Shown: one piece after another, positions 1 through 8,432 of the stretch
Numbering within the stretch: the stretch's first letter is position 1
Layout: the number at the start of each line of letters is the position of its first letter
Assembly (NCBI GenBank): GCA_030694265.1
Contig: JAUXYP010000008.1
Location: forward strand, 186,001 to 250,000
DNA length: 64,000 bases
Reading direction: 5' to 3'
DNA from: Sulfuricurvum sp.
GTDB lineage: Bacteria; Campylobacterota; Campylobacteria; Campylobacterales; Sulfurimonadaceae
Notes under the pieces: model-generated
The model's database searches: none
Seen by the model: the letters and a program-made list of their open reading frames with translations, nothing else
Told to the model about the DNA's origin: nothing
Program-made: the position numbers and the translations under genes

Positions 1-340
1 CTAATGCTACGACGGCGATGGCATAATCACCGTCGTGGGTAATAGATAGTGCGATATCTCTGATTTTAAAATATTCGGACACTTTCTGGCTAAGAAAGAT
101 TTGAGGTGCCCCTTTTAACGTCTTGGATATCACAATATCATGAAAGCCGCACTCATGTCCTATACCACAGCCTAATGCTTTTGCACACGCTTCTTTGGCT
201 GCCCAAAAACCGGCAGCGTTGCGAGGACTCTTGAGAAGTGCTATTTCGCTAGAAGAGAGAAATTTGTGCAGTCCACGATCGCCAAAACGTTCTATAAAAC
301 GTTTCATCCGATCGATTTTTATGAGATCGATACCGATCAT
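1..340 (-). CDS. acpS: holo-[acyl-carrier-protein] synthase AcpS, C-terminus truncated by window edge
   Basis: Reverse-strand translation from the CAT at 338-340 gives MIGIDLIKIDRMKRFIERFG...KEACAKALG...ISITHDGDYAIAVVAL, AcpS-like; the frame runs off the window start. Confidence 0.8.
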   Translation of the reverse strand, partial: MIGIDLIKIDRMKRFIERFGDRGLHKFLSSSEIALLKSPRNAAGFWAAKEACAKALGCGIGHECGFHDIVISKTLKGAPQIFLSQKVSEYFKIRDIALSITHDGDYAIAVVAL

Positions 341-347
341 AGGCAGT

Positions 348-923
348 TTATTGAACTACGAAATCGGTGAAGTAGACGTTTTTGATTTTTCCGTCTTTTA
401 CGCGCTGATTAAGATCGTTAACAATCTCCTCTTTGAGTGTTTCTTTACCTTTAATGGTAGAAACTTCTTCGAGAGATTTTCCTGAGAGTATTCGAATGAT
501 AACATCCCGCAATACCGGTTTTTTGCTTTCGAGTTCGAGAGCAAGTTCTTCTCCTTCGAGTTCAAGATTCATTTCAACTTTTAAGTAGCGTCTTCCGCTT
601 TCAGAGAGGAGATTGACGGTAAATAATTCGAGTGGGAACATAATCCCCACTTCTGTTGAAATTTCTCCATGACCGCTTCCTGCTGATGGGGTGGCATGTT
701 CACCCTCAGCGGGTGCTTCTTCCCCATGTGCGGCTGCTTCTTTTTGTACTGAACCCTCTGATCCGGCCTCTGCATCGTGGTTACCCGACATCAATGCAAA
801 GATAACACCGCCGATACCTAAAATAAGTACCAATACGACAATGATAATAATCAGAAGCATATTCCCCGATTTTTTCTTTTCTTCGCCCTCAGAGGCTTTA
901 TCTTCGTGTTCTTTTCCAGCCAT
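348..923 (-). CDS. fliL: flagellar basal body-associated protein FliL
   Basis: Single N-terminal TM segment (MLLIIIIVVLVLILGIGGVIFAL), Ala/Glu-rich linker, C-terminal FliL-like domain (RRYLKVEMNLELEGEELALELESKKPVLRDVIIRILSGKS). Confidence 0.85.
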   Translation of the reverse strand: MAGKEHEDKASEGEEKKKSGNMLLIIIIVVLVLILGIGGVIFALMSGNHDAEAGSEGSVQKEAAAHGEEAPAEGEHATPSAGSGHGEISTEVGIMFPLELFTVNLLSESGRRYLKVEMNLELEGEELALELESKKPVLRDVIIRILSGKSLEEVSTIKGKETLKEEIVNDLNQRVKDGKIKNVYFTDFVVQ

Positions 924-1072
924 TTGTGCTCCTGATCTAAATATAATTGTTTAATTGTAGCAAGATAGTGATGAATATTATGCAACCTACACTATTTCTT
1001 TATGAAATACCCCTAAGGTTTATTTGGTTAAACTTAGACAAATAGCATGTTAAACATATATGAAGGAATACA

Positions 1073-1588
1073 ATGCGTTATCTTTTACTCTCTTCTCTCT
1101 TTATTCTGATCGTTACAGGATGTTCGGTGACTACCTACAATCGAACAATTACACAGGGTAAAATTGAAAATCCTGATATTGTTATCACCGCTGAAGATAA
1201 AAGCTTCACGATGAAGGGTGAATTTACTTCTCCATTTCAAAGTTCAACGCGTTATAACTCACTTGAGATGCCCGATCGTGATCTTCCAAAGGCTTATAGA
1301 CAGGCATTGTATCATGGGGCAAAACATGTTCGTATAAAAGTAGCAAATAACGATAAAGAGTTGTTTGGTGTCTTGGCGTTGGATAAAGCAGATGATGAGG
1401 GAGTAGGTCCTAGTACTCAGTCGTACAAAATAATAGTTCCGCAGCCCTATATCGATGCGGCTAAAAATGGAAAAATTTCGGTTGTGTTTGAATATTACAA
1501 ACTCAAAAATGACGGATTGATTGATGTCGGCAAGATCAAAGAGCGTTCTTGGATTTTATGGTTAAGTGATCAGGATGTTTTTAAATGA
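1073..1588 (+). CDS. putative lipoprotein of unknown function
   Basis: Signal peptide with lipobox-like VTGC (MRYLLLSSLFILIVTGCSV). Confidence 0.6.
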   Translation: MRYLLLSSLFILIVTGCSVTTYNRTITQGKIENPDIVITAEDKSFTMKGEFTSPFQSSTRYNSLEMPDRDLPKAYRQALYHGAKHVRIKVANNDKELFGVLALDKADDEGVGPSTQSYKIIVPQPYIDAAKNGKISVVFEYYKLKNDGLIDVGKIKERSWILWLSDQDVFK

Positions 1589-2181
1589 GAATTTTTTTCT
1601 TTCTTCTCGCAGGTGTTGCAGCATATTCAGGTGACTTGATATATCTTTCAAGCGATTCTTCCCCTAAAAATCTTGAAATGCTTAAGGGCAAGTATCAACA
1701 AACATTATTGCTTAATGAGAATCGCGTTTATCTTATCCCAAGTGAATGTCAAAGTGAACGTTATTTTGGCGGAGCCAGTGAAGGAGTTTTGAATCTCATC
1801 AAAGGACCCATGAGAACGGAAACAGTTTTGAATACGCAAGAAGTCTTTGAAGCAAAAGATGAAAAAGAAATTGTCAAAAAAATTGAGTTGGACAAAACAT
1901 TTGCAATAGCAGAGGGGAAAGTTTCTAAAGACTTTTTAGAGGATAAAGAGGGACGTGGTTTTGGCGGTGCGAGTGAAGTTCCTCTCGTTATTCACAATGA
2001 AATTGAACTTAAGCTCTCAGAAAAATTAGTGATAGAACAGCCAAAAAAGGAAGTCAAACGTCCAAGTTGCCAGCTGCTCCAAGATGGTTCAGGGTATAAA
2101 ATTGATTCTCTAAATAATGGGCGGTTGTACATCAATGGCAGTTTTTCCTCAGTTGTAAACAATACGGTTTTGTTTCGCTAA
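1585..2181 (+). CDS. hypothetical exported protein
   Basis: 198-aa ORF overlapping the upstream stop by 4 nt; hydrophobic N-terminus. Confidence 0.5.
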   Translation: MRIFFFLLAGVAAYSGDLIYLSSDSSPKNLEMLKGKYQQTLLLNENRVYLIPSECQSERYFGGASEGVLNLIKGPMRTETVLNTQEVFEAKDEKEIVKKIELDKTFAIAEGKVSKDFLEDKEGRGFGGASEVPLVIHNEIELKLSEKLVIEQPKKEVKRPSCQLLQDGSGYKIDSLNNGRLYINGSFSSVVNNTVLFR

Positions 2182-2183
2182 GG

Positions 2184-2981
2184 ATGATGATGGAAAAAAT
2201 ACTAGGTTTTATCGGCCGCCCTTTTTTGACTATTTTGGATGTTATTGAGCGTTTCGGTGTCTTTATACTATTTCAGGGTAAACTATTTCCGCTTTATTTA
2301 CACGTCATGAGACGCCCTAAGATACTTCTGACCCACATTGATGTTATTGGGCTTGGGTGTGTAGGTGTTGTGACGTTAACGGCACTTTTTACAGGGATGG
2401 TAGAAGCAATTCAGCTGTATAGCGGATTTCATCAGTTTGGTATTGAGAGTTTTATTGGTTACACCATTTTCCTCTCTATCACTAAAGAGTTGGGACCTGT
2501 ATTCGCATCCTTAATGTTGATCTCCCGTTCAATTAGTGCGATGGCAGCAGAACTGGGGACTATGAGAGTTTCTGAGCAAATTGATGCGATCGACATTTTG
2601 GGAGTTAATTCAAAAGAGTATCTTATAACACCGCGTATTGTTGCTACGGTTATCTCACTGCCTTTACTTGTTATCTGGTTTGATTTTATTGCTATTGGCT
2701 CTGCGTATTTTATATCTACAAATGTCCTTGGGATCAATCCGATTGCTTATCAAGAGACGCTTATGCGTTTGGGTGAATTTGATGACATTATGACGGGGGT
2801 TATCAAAGCCGCTGTATTTGGATTTATCGTCAGTTCGATCGGAAGTTATATCGGTTATCACACCAGCGGAGGAGCACGTGGAGTAGGGGAATCGACGATC
2901 AGTGCCGTTGTGTATTCTGCGGTGGCGATTTTCATCACCAACTATTTTCTCTCTTCTCTCTTTTTGTATTTGGATTGGTAA
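2184..2981 (+). CDS. mlaE: MlaE-family ABC transporter permease
   Basis: Multi-TM protein with ELGPVFASLMLISRSISAMAAELGTMRVSEQIDAIDILGVNSKEYLITPR, typical of MlaE permeases. Confidence 0.88.
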   Translation: MMMEKILGFIGRPFLTILDVIERFGVFILFQGKLFPLYLHVMRRPKILLTHIDVIGLGCVGVVTLTALFTGMVEAIQLYSGFHQFGIESFIGYTIFLSITKELGPVFASLMLISRSISAMAAELGTMRVSEQIDAIDILGVNSKEYLITPRIVATVISLPLLVIWFDFIAIGSAYFISTNVLGINPIAYQETLMRLGEFDDIMTGVIKAAVFGFIVSSIGSYIGYHTSGGARGVGESTISAVVYSAVAIFITNYFLSSLFLYLDW

Positions 2982-2990
2982 ACGGAAAAA

Positions 2991-3689
2991 TTACTCCGCC
3001 AAATCGCTAAGCGGGTCGAATTGTTTGGTGTCAGGATCGTAATAATCGATGGCACCTGTTTCAATATCATAATACCATCCGTGTATGAAGAGTTTTTCGT
3101 CTTCAACCAGTGTTTTGACGTAGGGATAGGTGAGAAGATTTTCAATTTGTGTTAGGACAGAGAAGTGCTCTGTCGCCCGCAGTAACTCCTCTTGAGGGAC
3201 ATTTTCTCCCAATGCCGCAATTGCCATACTTTTTGCTTTTTCACCCAAAGTAAGCCATTTACGTGTATGGATCATGCTCAAATCGCACAAAGAATCATAC
3301 AGTGCCGCAATCGCACCGCAGTGAGAGTGTCCACATATAATAATTTCAGAAACTTTCAATACATGTACTGCATATTCGATGGCAGCAGCCGTGGAGTGAA
3401 AATCTTCATCAGGTTTATACGGAGCCACAAAGTTTCCGACATTACGAACAACGAACAGATCCCCGGGGCGTGTTTGTACGATCAGATCAGGAATGACGCG
3501 TGAATCTGAACATCCGATGAACAAAGCTCTCGGATTTTGGCCATCTCGAACCAGATTAAGCAACTGCGCTTCATGCTTTTTAAAATACGTCTGCTGAAAG
3601 GTTTCATTTCCTTTCACAAACTCTTGAAGCAGCAGTGCACTCTGATGTGAACCATTTAACCCTAATGACACTCTTTGATCCCTAAACAA
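2991..3689 (-). CDS. beta-class carbonic anhydrase
   Basis: Zn-binding motifs FIGCSDSRV and ICGHSHCGA. Confidence 0.9.
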   Translation of the reverse strand: MFRDQRVSLGLNGSHQSALLLQEFVKGNETFQQTYFKKHEAQLLNLVRDGQNPRALFIGCSDSRVIPDLIVQTRPGDLFVVRNVGNFVAPYKPDEDFHSTAAAIEYAVHVLKVSEIIICGHSHCGAIAALYDSLCDLSMIHTRKWLTLGEKAKSMAIAALGENVPQEELLRATEHFSVLTQIENLLTYPYVKTLVEDEKLFIHGWYYDIETGAIDYYDPDTKQFDPLSDLAE

Positions 3690-3991
3690 TTTAAAATTTT
3701 CTCAAAAACAGCGCCACCTTCACGGTCACAGTCATCATGATATTCAATCGTGATCATTTTTTTCCCCTGAGTAACATCTCCACCGTACGTAACAGGAATG
3801 ATTGAGCATCCGATTGAACACTCTGCAATAGCGTCTTCAATTTGCTGTTTTTCTTCAGCAGTAGTGTAAGCTAATGAAAGTTTTGTATAGCGTTCTTCGG
3901 ATTTGTGATCTGCTACGATAAAGCATTCAGTCATGATGGGTATCCTTTGAGTGTTATGGGGCTTATTATACGTAATTTCGGTTAAAACCAT
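3662..3991 (-). CDS. conserved hypothetical protein (start probably internal, at MTECFIVADHK)
   Basis: ORF directly upstream of and slightly overlapping the carbonic anhydrase; Cys-containing motif ECSIGCSIIPVTYGGDV. Confidence 0.5.
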   Translation of the reverse strand: MVLTEITYNKPHNTQRIPIMTECFIVADHKSEERYTKLSLAYTTAEEKQQIEDAIAECSIGCSIIPVTYGGDVTQGKKMITIEYHDDCDREGGAVFEKILNCLGIKECH

Positions 3992-4023
3992 TCTAAGGTT
4001 TTATTTAAAACCAAGTTTAACGC

Positions 4024-4212
4024 CTATATTGCGATGTTCCAAGTCTGTTCGTTTTTTGACTGTGCCGAAATTGAGCCAAATTGAATATATGCATCTTCAA
4101 TATTTGGATAGTCTGATGCTTTTTGTTCCATTGCCCAATGACCAAACATTGAACATATATCATTATCTGGATCTGTACCATATGCAATGGCTTCTAAATT
4201 CTTTGAATCCAT
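4024..4212 (-). CDS. small hypothetical ORF at 3' end of the accessory operon
   Basis: 62-aa ORF, same strand, 27 nt after the zinc-ribbon gene; no clear RBS seen. Confidence 0.25.
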   Translation of the reverse strand: MDSKNLEAIAYGTDPDNDICSMFGHWAMEQKASDYPNIEDAYIQFGSISAQSKNEQTWNIAI

Positions 4213-4239
4213 ATATCGGTGAAATGTGCTTGATAATGA

Positions 4240-4446
4240 TTAATCACGGTCTGGTATATTCAAGCATGTATCATATAGCCTCTCACCTTTTGGTGGTTCT
4301 TGTTGAGAGTCTTTTTTATCTTCAGCCTCAAAGTCTTTTACCCATCCAACATATCCACAATCTTTACAAATTTTATCTCCTGTCCGATGGCCGCCAAGGA
4401 CTTCACTTTCGATATTTTCGCTTCCGCATTTAGGGCATTTTCTCAT
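4240..4446 (-). CDS. zinc-ribbon small protein
   Basis: 68 aa with paired CxxC motifs (CPKCGS...CKDCGY); 4-nt ATGA overlap with the upstream gene. Confidence 0.6.
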   Translation of the reverse strand: MRKCPKCGSENIESEVLGGHRTGDKICKDCGYVGWVKDFEAEDKKDSQQEPPKGERLYDTCLNIPDRD

Positions 4447-5345
4447 TGAGGGTCCTTCGGTTTTTCTGGAATTTTTTCTTTGTACATTTCTATATAGTCT
4501 ATTATTAGACTCATTGGAACTTTCAAACCTAATTTGTCTAAATTATAAGATCTCCAATCAGAGTAGTCAGCAGTTTCTTCTAAAAAATCATTTCCTTCCA
4601 CTTGAGCAAATTTCATAATAGCAATAATATGTTTTGGATCTATTTTAATGCCTTTGTCTTCAAAAGCTTCAACAAGCTTTTTTGTTTTCCAATTACTTAC
4701 TGAGCAAAAAAAAGCAGGTGTTATGCTATTTATTTTTCTGTCTTCTGACAAATTTATCATAGACCGAAATAGTTTGAGTCTGGAGTTTGTATATTCAATT
4801 TCAAAAATCTTTTGGTGAGAAGTTTCTGTTATATAGGTCTTTTGACTAATCTCGCGCATACTAATAAGTATTTTTGCTGCTTGTGCCCATGAAAATTTAT
4901 CATTTTGTAGTTTACCTATAAGCTCATCCACCTCTTTAAGATAACCAATGCATCTTTCTAAATAAAATTTTGAATCTTCTTTGGCATGTTTTTTTACTTC
5001 ATTTCCTTTTGTTTCAGCGATGTTTTTCATTACACTTGCAGAAGCGATGAGAGCTGCAATCATCATCCCGAGAGGAGCTAATGATTGGGCATTGATTGAA
5101 TTTTTTTGTATTTCAAGATATTTTATGTATCCGAATACTGAATTTATCCCCTCGATATCTTCGCTATGATCTTGTGAAAATAGATCAAATAGATAGTATG
5201 TAAATAGAGATGCACTTATCCATGATAAATATAGGAATCCATTTATCAGATAATGAGTTTTTTTAGATTTATCATAAAAATAAAGTCCGGCTCCAATTAA
5301 AACAAGAAGGATGCCAATAAAGCTAATGTAGCCCATAGATATCAT
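4443..5345 (-). CDS. two-TM-region membrane protein, paralogous family (member 4)
   Basis: N-terminal hydrophobic segments followed by LAPLGMMIAALIASASVMKNIAETKGNE; C-terminal region resembles ORF 5501..6496 (FFCSVSNWKTKKL vs FFCGNENWETQKL). Confidence 0.65.
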   Translation of the reverse strand: MISMGYISFIGILLVLIGAGLYFYDKSKKTHYLINGFLYLSWISASLFTYYLFDLFSQDHSEDIEGINSVFGYIKYLEIQKNSINAQSLAPLGMMIAALIASASVMKNIAETKGNEVKKHAKEDSKFYLERCIGYLKEVDELIGKLQNDKFSWAQAAKILISMREISQKTYITETSHQKIFEIEYTNSRLKLFRSMINLSEDRKINSITPAFFCSVSNWKTKKLVEAFEDKGIKIDPKHIIAIMKFAQVEGNDFLEETADYSDWRSYNLDKLGLKVPMSLIIDYIEMYKEKIPEKPKDPQ

Positions 5346-5504
5346 TTATTTGGCTTTACAAAAATATTCCGGTATAGATCCATGATAGGAACCCATAGGG
5401 GAATGCTCGACTAGATCAAGGCGTGGTTCCAATGGCTTGTCGTTACAGGTAACCGTTACTTGGTTTCCGAAAAAGCTTCGTTTACCTTTGAATGTTTTGG
5501 TCAT
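5346..5504 (-). CDS. small ORF (52 aa) not in the supplied track
   Basis: Reverse strand reads MTKTFKGKRSFFGNQVTVTCNDKPLEPRLDLVEHSPMGSYHGSIPEYFCKAK*. Its ATG overlaps the upstream TGA (ATGA) and its TAA directly abuts the downstream ATG. Confidence 0.5.
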   Translation of the reverse strand: MTKTFKGKRSFFGNQVTVTCNDKPLEPRLDLVEHSPMGSYHGSIPEYFCKAK

Positions 5505-6496
5505 TTTTGGTCCTTTGGAGTTAATTTCAATGGCTTTCTAAGGTTTAAACTTATTGGTCGGTAATCTTTATAATGTTCACATAAAAGTAAGTAATCATAT
5601 ACTTCCACCACCCACTTCATTTCTGTAAATCTAAAGAAAAAACCTTCATCTGATTCTTCTTGGTTTTTATCTTTTAGAATATGGTGAAGTTGTATCTTTT
5701 CCCAATCGTTATAGTCTTCAAAGTGTTCTTTGGATGTATTTAGATCATATAGGAACTCAACGATAGGAATTATGTTGTTTGGAAGAATATGTTCTTGAAA
5801 TGTCCATATAAAATAATTTTCATCTTTAACATATACTGGTTCAGGATTTGCTAAACTGACTCGTAATTTTTGTGTTTCCCAATTTTCATTTCCACAAAAA
5901 AAGTTTTTGGTAATTCTTTTTTTATCAAAAACTTCTAATAGTGCAAGCCTGTACTTTCTCTTTTCTATATGAAAAACATTTATATGTGAATCTTCGGTTA
6001 TATTTCTACTCATTTTTAAAATTGTTAAAAGTGTTTTTGCTGATTCACTCCATTTTTTATTCTCATATGAGCCATCTTTTAAAAGTTCATATACATGATT
6101 TAAACCATCAGTACATTTATCAAGATAGAATTTTGAATTTTCTTTGGCGTATTTCTTATCTTCTTTCTCTATATCTCGATTGTGTTTTAAGTCTTCATTT
6201 ACTTTTGTTTCGGCGATATTTTTCATAACACTTGCAGAAGCGATAAGAGCTGCGATCATCATGCCTAATGGGGCAAATGCCACAGCGCGATCAGTATCTG
6301 TTTCGATGAGATGAACGATATATAGTGCAAATAATGCCGCAACCGTCCATGACCCATAGAGAAATAAATTTACAATAATGAATTTTTTGTCTTTTTTATC
6401 GATCAAATCAGCAACGGTAAAGAAGTAACTCAATATCAGGCCGAGCATTATTGATAATGAAAAAAACAGAGTAGGGTGCAAAGGAAAATCAGGCAT
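5501..6496 (-). CDS. two-TM-region membrane protein, paralogous family (member 3)
   Basis: FAPLGMMIAALIASASVMKNIAETKVNE module; starts immediately after the upstream stop (TAAATG). Confidence 0.65.
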   Translation of the reverse strand: MPDFPLHPTLFFSLSIMLGLILSYFFTVADLIDKKDKKFIIVNLFLYGSWTVAALFALYIVHLIETDTDRAVAFAPLGMMIAALIASASVMKNIAETKVNEDLKHNRDIEKEDKKYAKENSKFYLDKCTDGLNHVYELLKDGSYENKKWSESAKTLLTILKMSRNITEDSHINVFHIEKRKYRLALLEVFDKKRITKNFFCGNENWETQKLRVSLANPEPVYVKDENYFIWTFQEHILPNNIIPIVEFLYDLNTSKEHFEDYNDWEKIQLHHILKDKNQEESDEGFFFRFTEMKWVVEVYDYLLLCEHYKDYRPISLNLRKPLKLTPKDQK

Positions 6497-7201
6497 TTAA
6501 CTCCTTTCATGATTATTATTTTTTATGTAGTCATTTATTAGCGTTTTAAATTCATCATAGTCTCTTATCGCAGATTCATTTAGTTCCTGGGGGGACAAGC
6601 TCCTTTTTGGCATATCGATATGTGTTGAGAAAAATTCATAAAAATACATATGAAGCTCTGAGATTTGATATTGTTGTTCATCGGTCAAATATGGCAATAC
6701 ATTTTCAACAAAAATGGAATCAATGAGCTTTTTGACAGATTCACTATTTGATTTTAAATCCCTTCTAATTTCATCAGACATTACTTCTATTTCTGTCCCC
6801 AACATAGGCATAGGAAGAGAAGCAACCTTGCTCTTAAATGAGGACATTGTTATCCAGATGGTATGCATAATATTGTATACATACTTCTTTTTACGTAGTA
6901 TTTCTTTTTCACTTTTTGCAATATCGTGAGCTTTTGTTTCAGCGATATTTTTCATGACACTTGCAGAAGCGATTAAAGCTGCTACCATCATGCCTAAAGG
7001 TGAAAGTGCAATAGCCTCATCAGTTTTTACAGCATTTATAAGCGAAAAAATATGTATAGCAAAAGAAGCAGCTGAAATCCATGATAACCACAAGAATAAA
7101 TTTACAATGTAATGAGATTTATATTTTATATCATAGTAATAAGCTATTGCCCCGAATAACAAAAGAGAACATACTGAAAATATCATATAGTTATCTAACA
7201 T
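6497..7201 (-). CDS. two-TM-region membrane protein, paralogous family (member 2)
   Basis: LSPLGMMVAALIASASVMKNIAETKAHD module; C-terminus IFVENVLPYLTDEQQYQISELHMYFYEFF resembles ORF 7203..7853. Confidence 0.65.
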   Translation of the reverse strand: MLDNYMIFSVCSLLLFGAIAYYYDIKYKSHYIVNLFLWLSWISAASFAIHIFSLINAVKTDEAIALSPLGMMVAALIASASVMKNIAETKAHDIAKSEKEILRKKKYVYNIMHTIWITMSSFKSKVASLPMPMLGTEIEVMSDEIRRDLKSNSESVKKLIDSIFVENVLPYLTDEQQYQISELHMYFYEFFSTHIDMPKRSLSPQELNESAIRDYDEFKTLINDYIKNNNHERS

Positions 7202-7202
7202 T

Positions 7203-7853
7203 TTAAACCTTTTCTTTAGTATTTAGATCGATGTATGATTGAGCGAAATCAGAAAATATCTGTATCTGTTGATGTAATGGCTTCTGAGATTTTTTTGTAG
7301 GTATTTGTCCTGCTGAGACGACATAGCTTTGTTTCATAGTATTGTCTTCATAGGTTGCTAAGAAGCGGTAATATTCACTGTAAAAGTTTGATATGATTTC
7401 CTGCTCTTCATCAGTCAGATATGGAAGAATCGATTCACAGAAAACTGAGCTGAGCAATTTTCCAGTAGTTTGAATATCTGAATCAAAATCGGTTGGTGTA
7501 CGAAAATCTCTTAAACCAATTGCTGATTTATAGTGTGACTCGGCTTTTCTCGAAAACGTACCAAGCGTTACCTGAATCGTTTTCATTACGTTTAGGGAGA
7601 AGATGCGTTTACGCTCTTTCTCTTTTGCTGCTTTTTCCTGATCATTAATTCTTATAGTATAGATCGATTTCATCACGCTGGCAGATGCAATACCGGCAGA
7701 GATCAGAATGGTGAAAGCTCCGATCAGTGATGCTGAATCTGTAAGGCCGTTTTTAGATATAGTAAAAATCAGGATTAATGCGACGATGAACCCTATTATC
7801 CATAAGCTTGTAAGGACAGAGTCGATATTGTTAGTAGTCTCTTGATTATCCAC
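7203..7853 (-). CDS. two-TM-region membrane protein, paralogous family (member 1, most divergent)
   Basis: LISAGIASASVMKSIYTIRIND module and VFCESILPYLTDEEQEIISNFYSEYYRFL; 1-nt gap to the next gene. Confidence 0.6.
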   Translation of the reverse strand: MDNQETTNNIDSVLTSLWIIGFIVALILIFTISKNGLTDSASLIGAFTILISAGIASASVMKSIYTIRINDQEKAAKEKERKRIFSLNVMKTIQVTLGTFSRKAESHYKSAIGLRDFRTPTDFDSDIQTTGKLLSSVFCESILPYLTDEEQEIISNFYSEYYRFLATYEDNTMKQSYVVSAGQIPTKKSQKPLHQQIQIFSDFAQSYIDLNTKEKV

Positions 7854-7931
7854 TCTTGTCCTTTCATTATTGTTTTGGGGTTATTTTACTGTTAATTATT
7901 GATATTATACCGTTTCAGCGAAGATGTTTGT

Positions 7932-8345
7932 TTATTGGATTGTTTGCTTACACAACAGAGACAATCTAACGTCGAGCTCTTTTTGGAAAAAATTATCTAT
8001 ATGGATTTTTAGCTCATCACCGAGATGTGTTTTGAAGGATAGGTAGAGTTTTGGTTTGAACATTTGGTCGAATCATGTTTGATTCGATATGCAATATTCG
8101 ACTGCCATTTTGAGAAACTCTGAAATATCCTATGAGAAAATGATTTTTTCATGATAACCTGCGTCCTGAACGTCTATCTGCCAGAATTGCCCCCATGAGT
8201 TCCAACGCTTGACCCAGACACCCATATAACCGAGTCATCTAAGAGATTGTTCTGAGAAGTTGATCACTTCGAAATTAAAAGAGAAGTTTGAGTGGTTACT
8301 TAGTGGGGATGGGGTTGCTTTGAGAAGAGGAAAGATAGGAGATTT
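7932..8345 (-). pseudogene. decayed protein-coding frame with three in-frame stops
   Basis: One reverse-strand frame reads KSPIFPLLKATPSPLSNHSNFSFNFEVINFSEQSLR*LGYMGVWVKRWNSWGQFWQIDVQDAGYHEKIIFS*DISEFLKMAVEYCISNQT*FDQMFKPKLYLSFKTHLGDELKIHIDNFFQKELDVRLSLLCKQTIQ*; internal stops at 8235-8237, 8130-8132 and 8073-8075 are all in the same frame. Confidence 0.5.
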
Positions 8346-8432
8346 TTAGAGTAAAAAACTGTGCCAAAACTGTTTCCAAACATGCGGTGTTTTTGTCACA
8401 GTTTAGCTATGAAAGCCCATTTTAGGCAGTAT

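Noticed and set aside
581-954. Overlapping ORFs within fliL (581..775 -, 691..954 +)
   Set aside because: Alternate-frame or antisense to a well-supported fliL gene; no RBS or family signal.
3951-4433. 160-aa plus-strand ORF opposite the zinc-ribbon region
   Set aside because: Tyr/Leu/His-rich antisense composition; the minus-strand zinc-ribbon gene with ATGA coupling is better supported.
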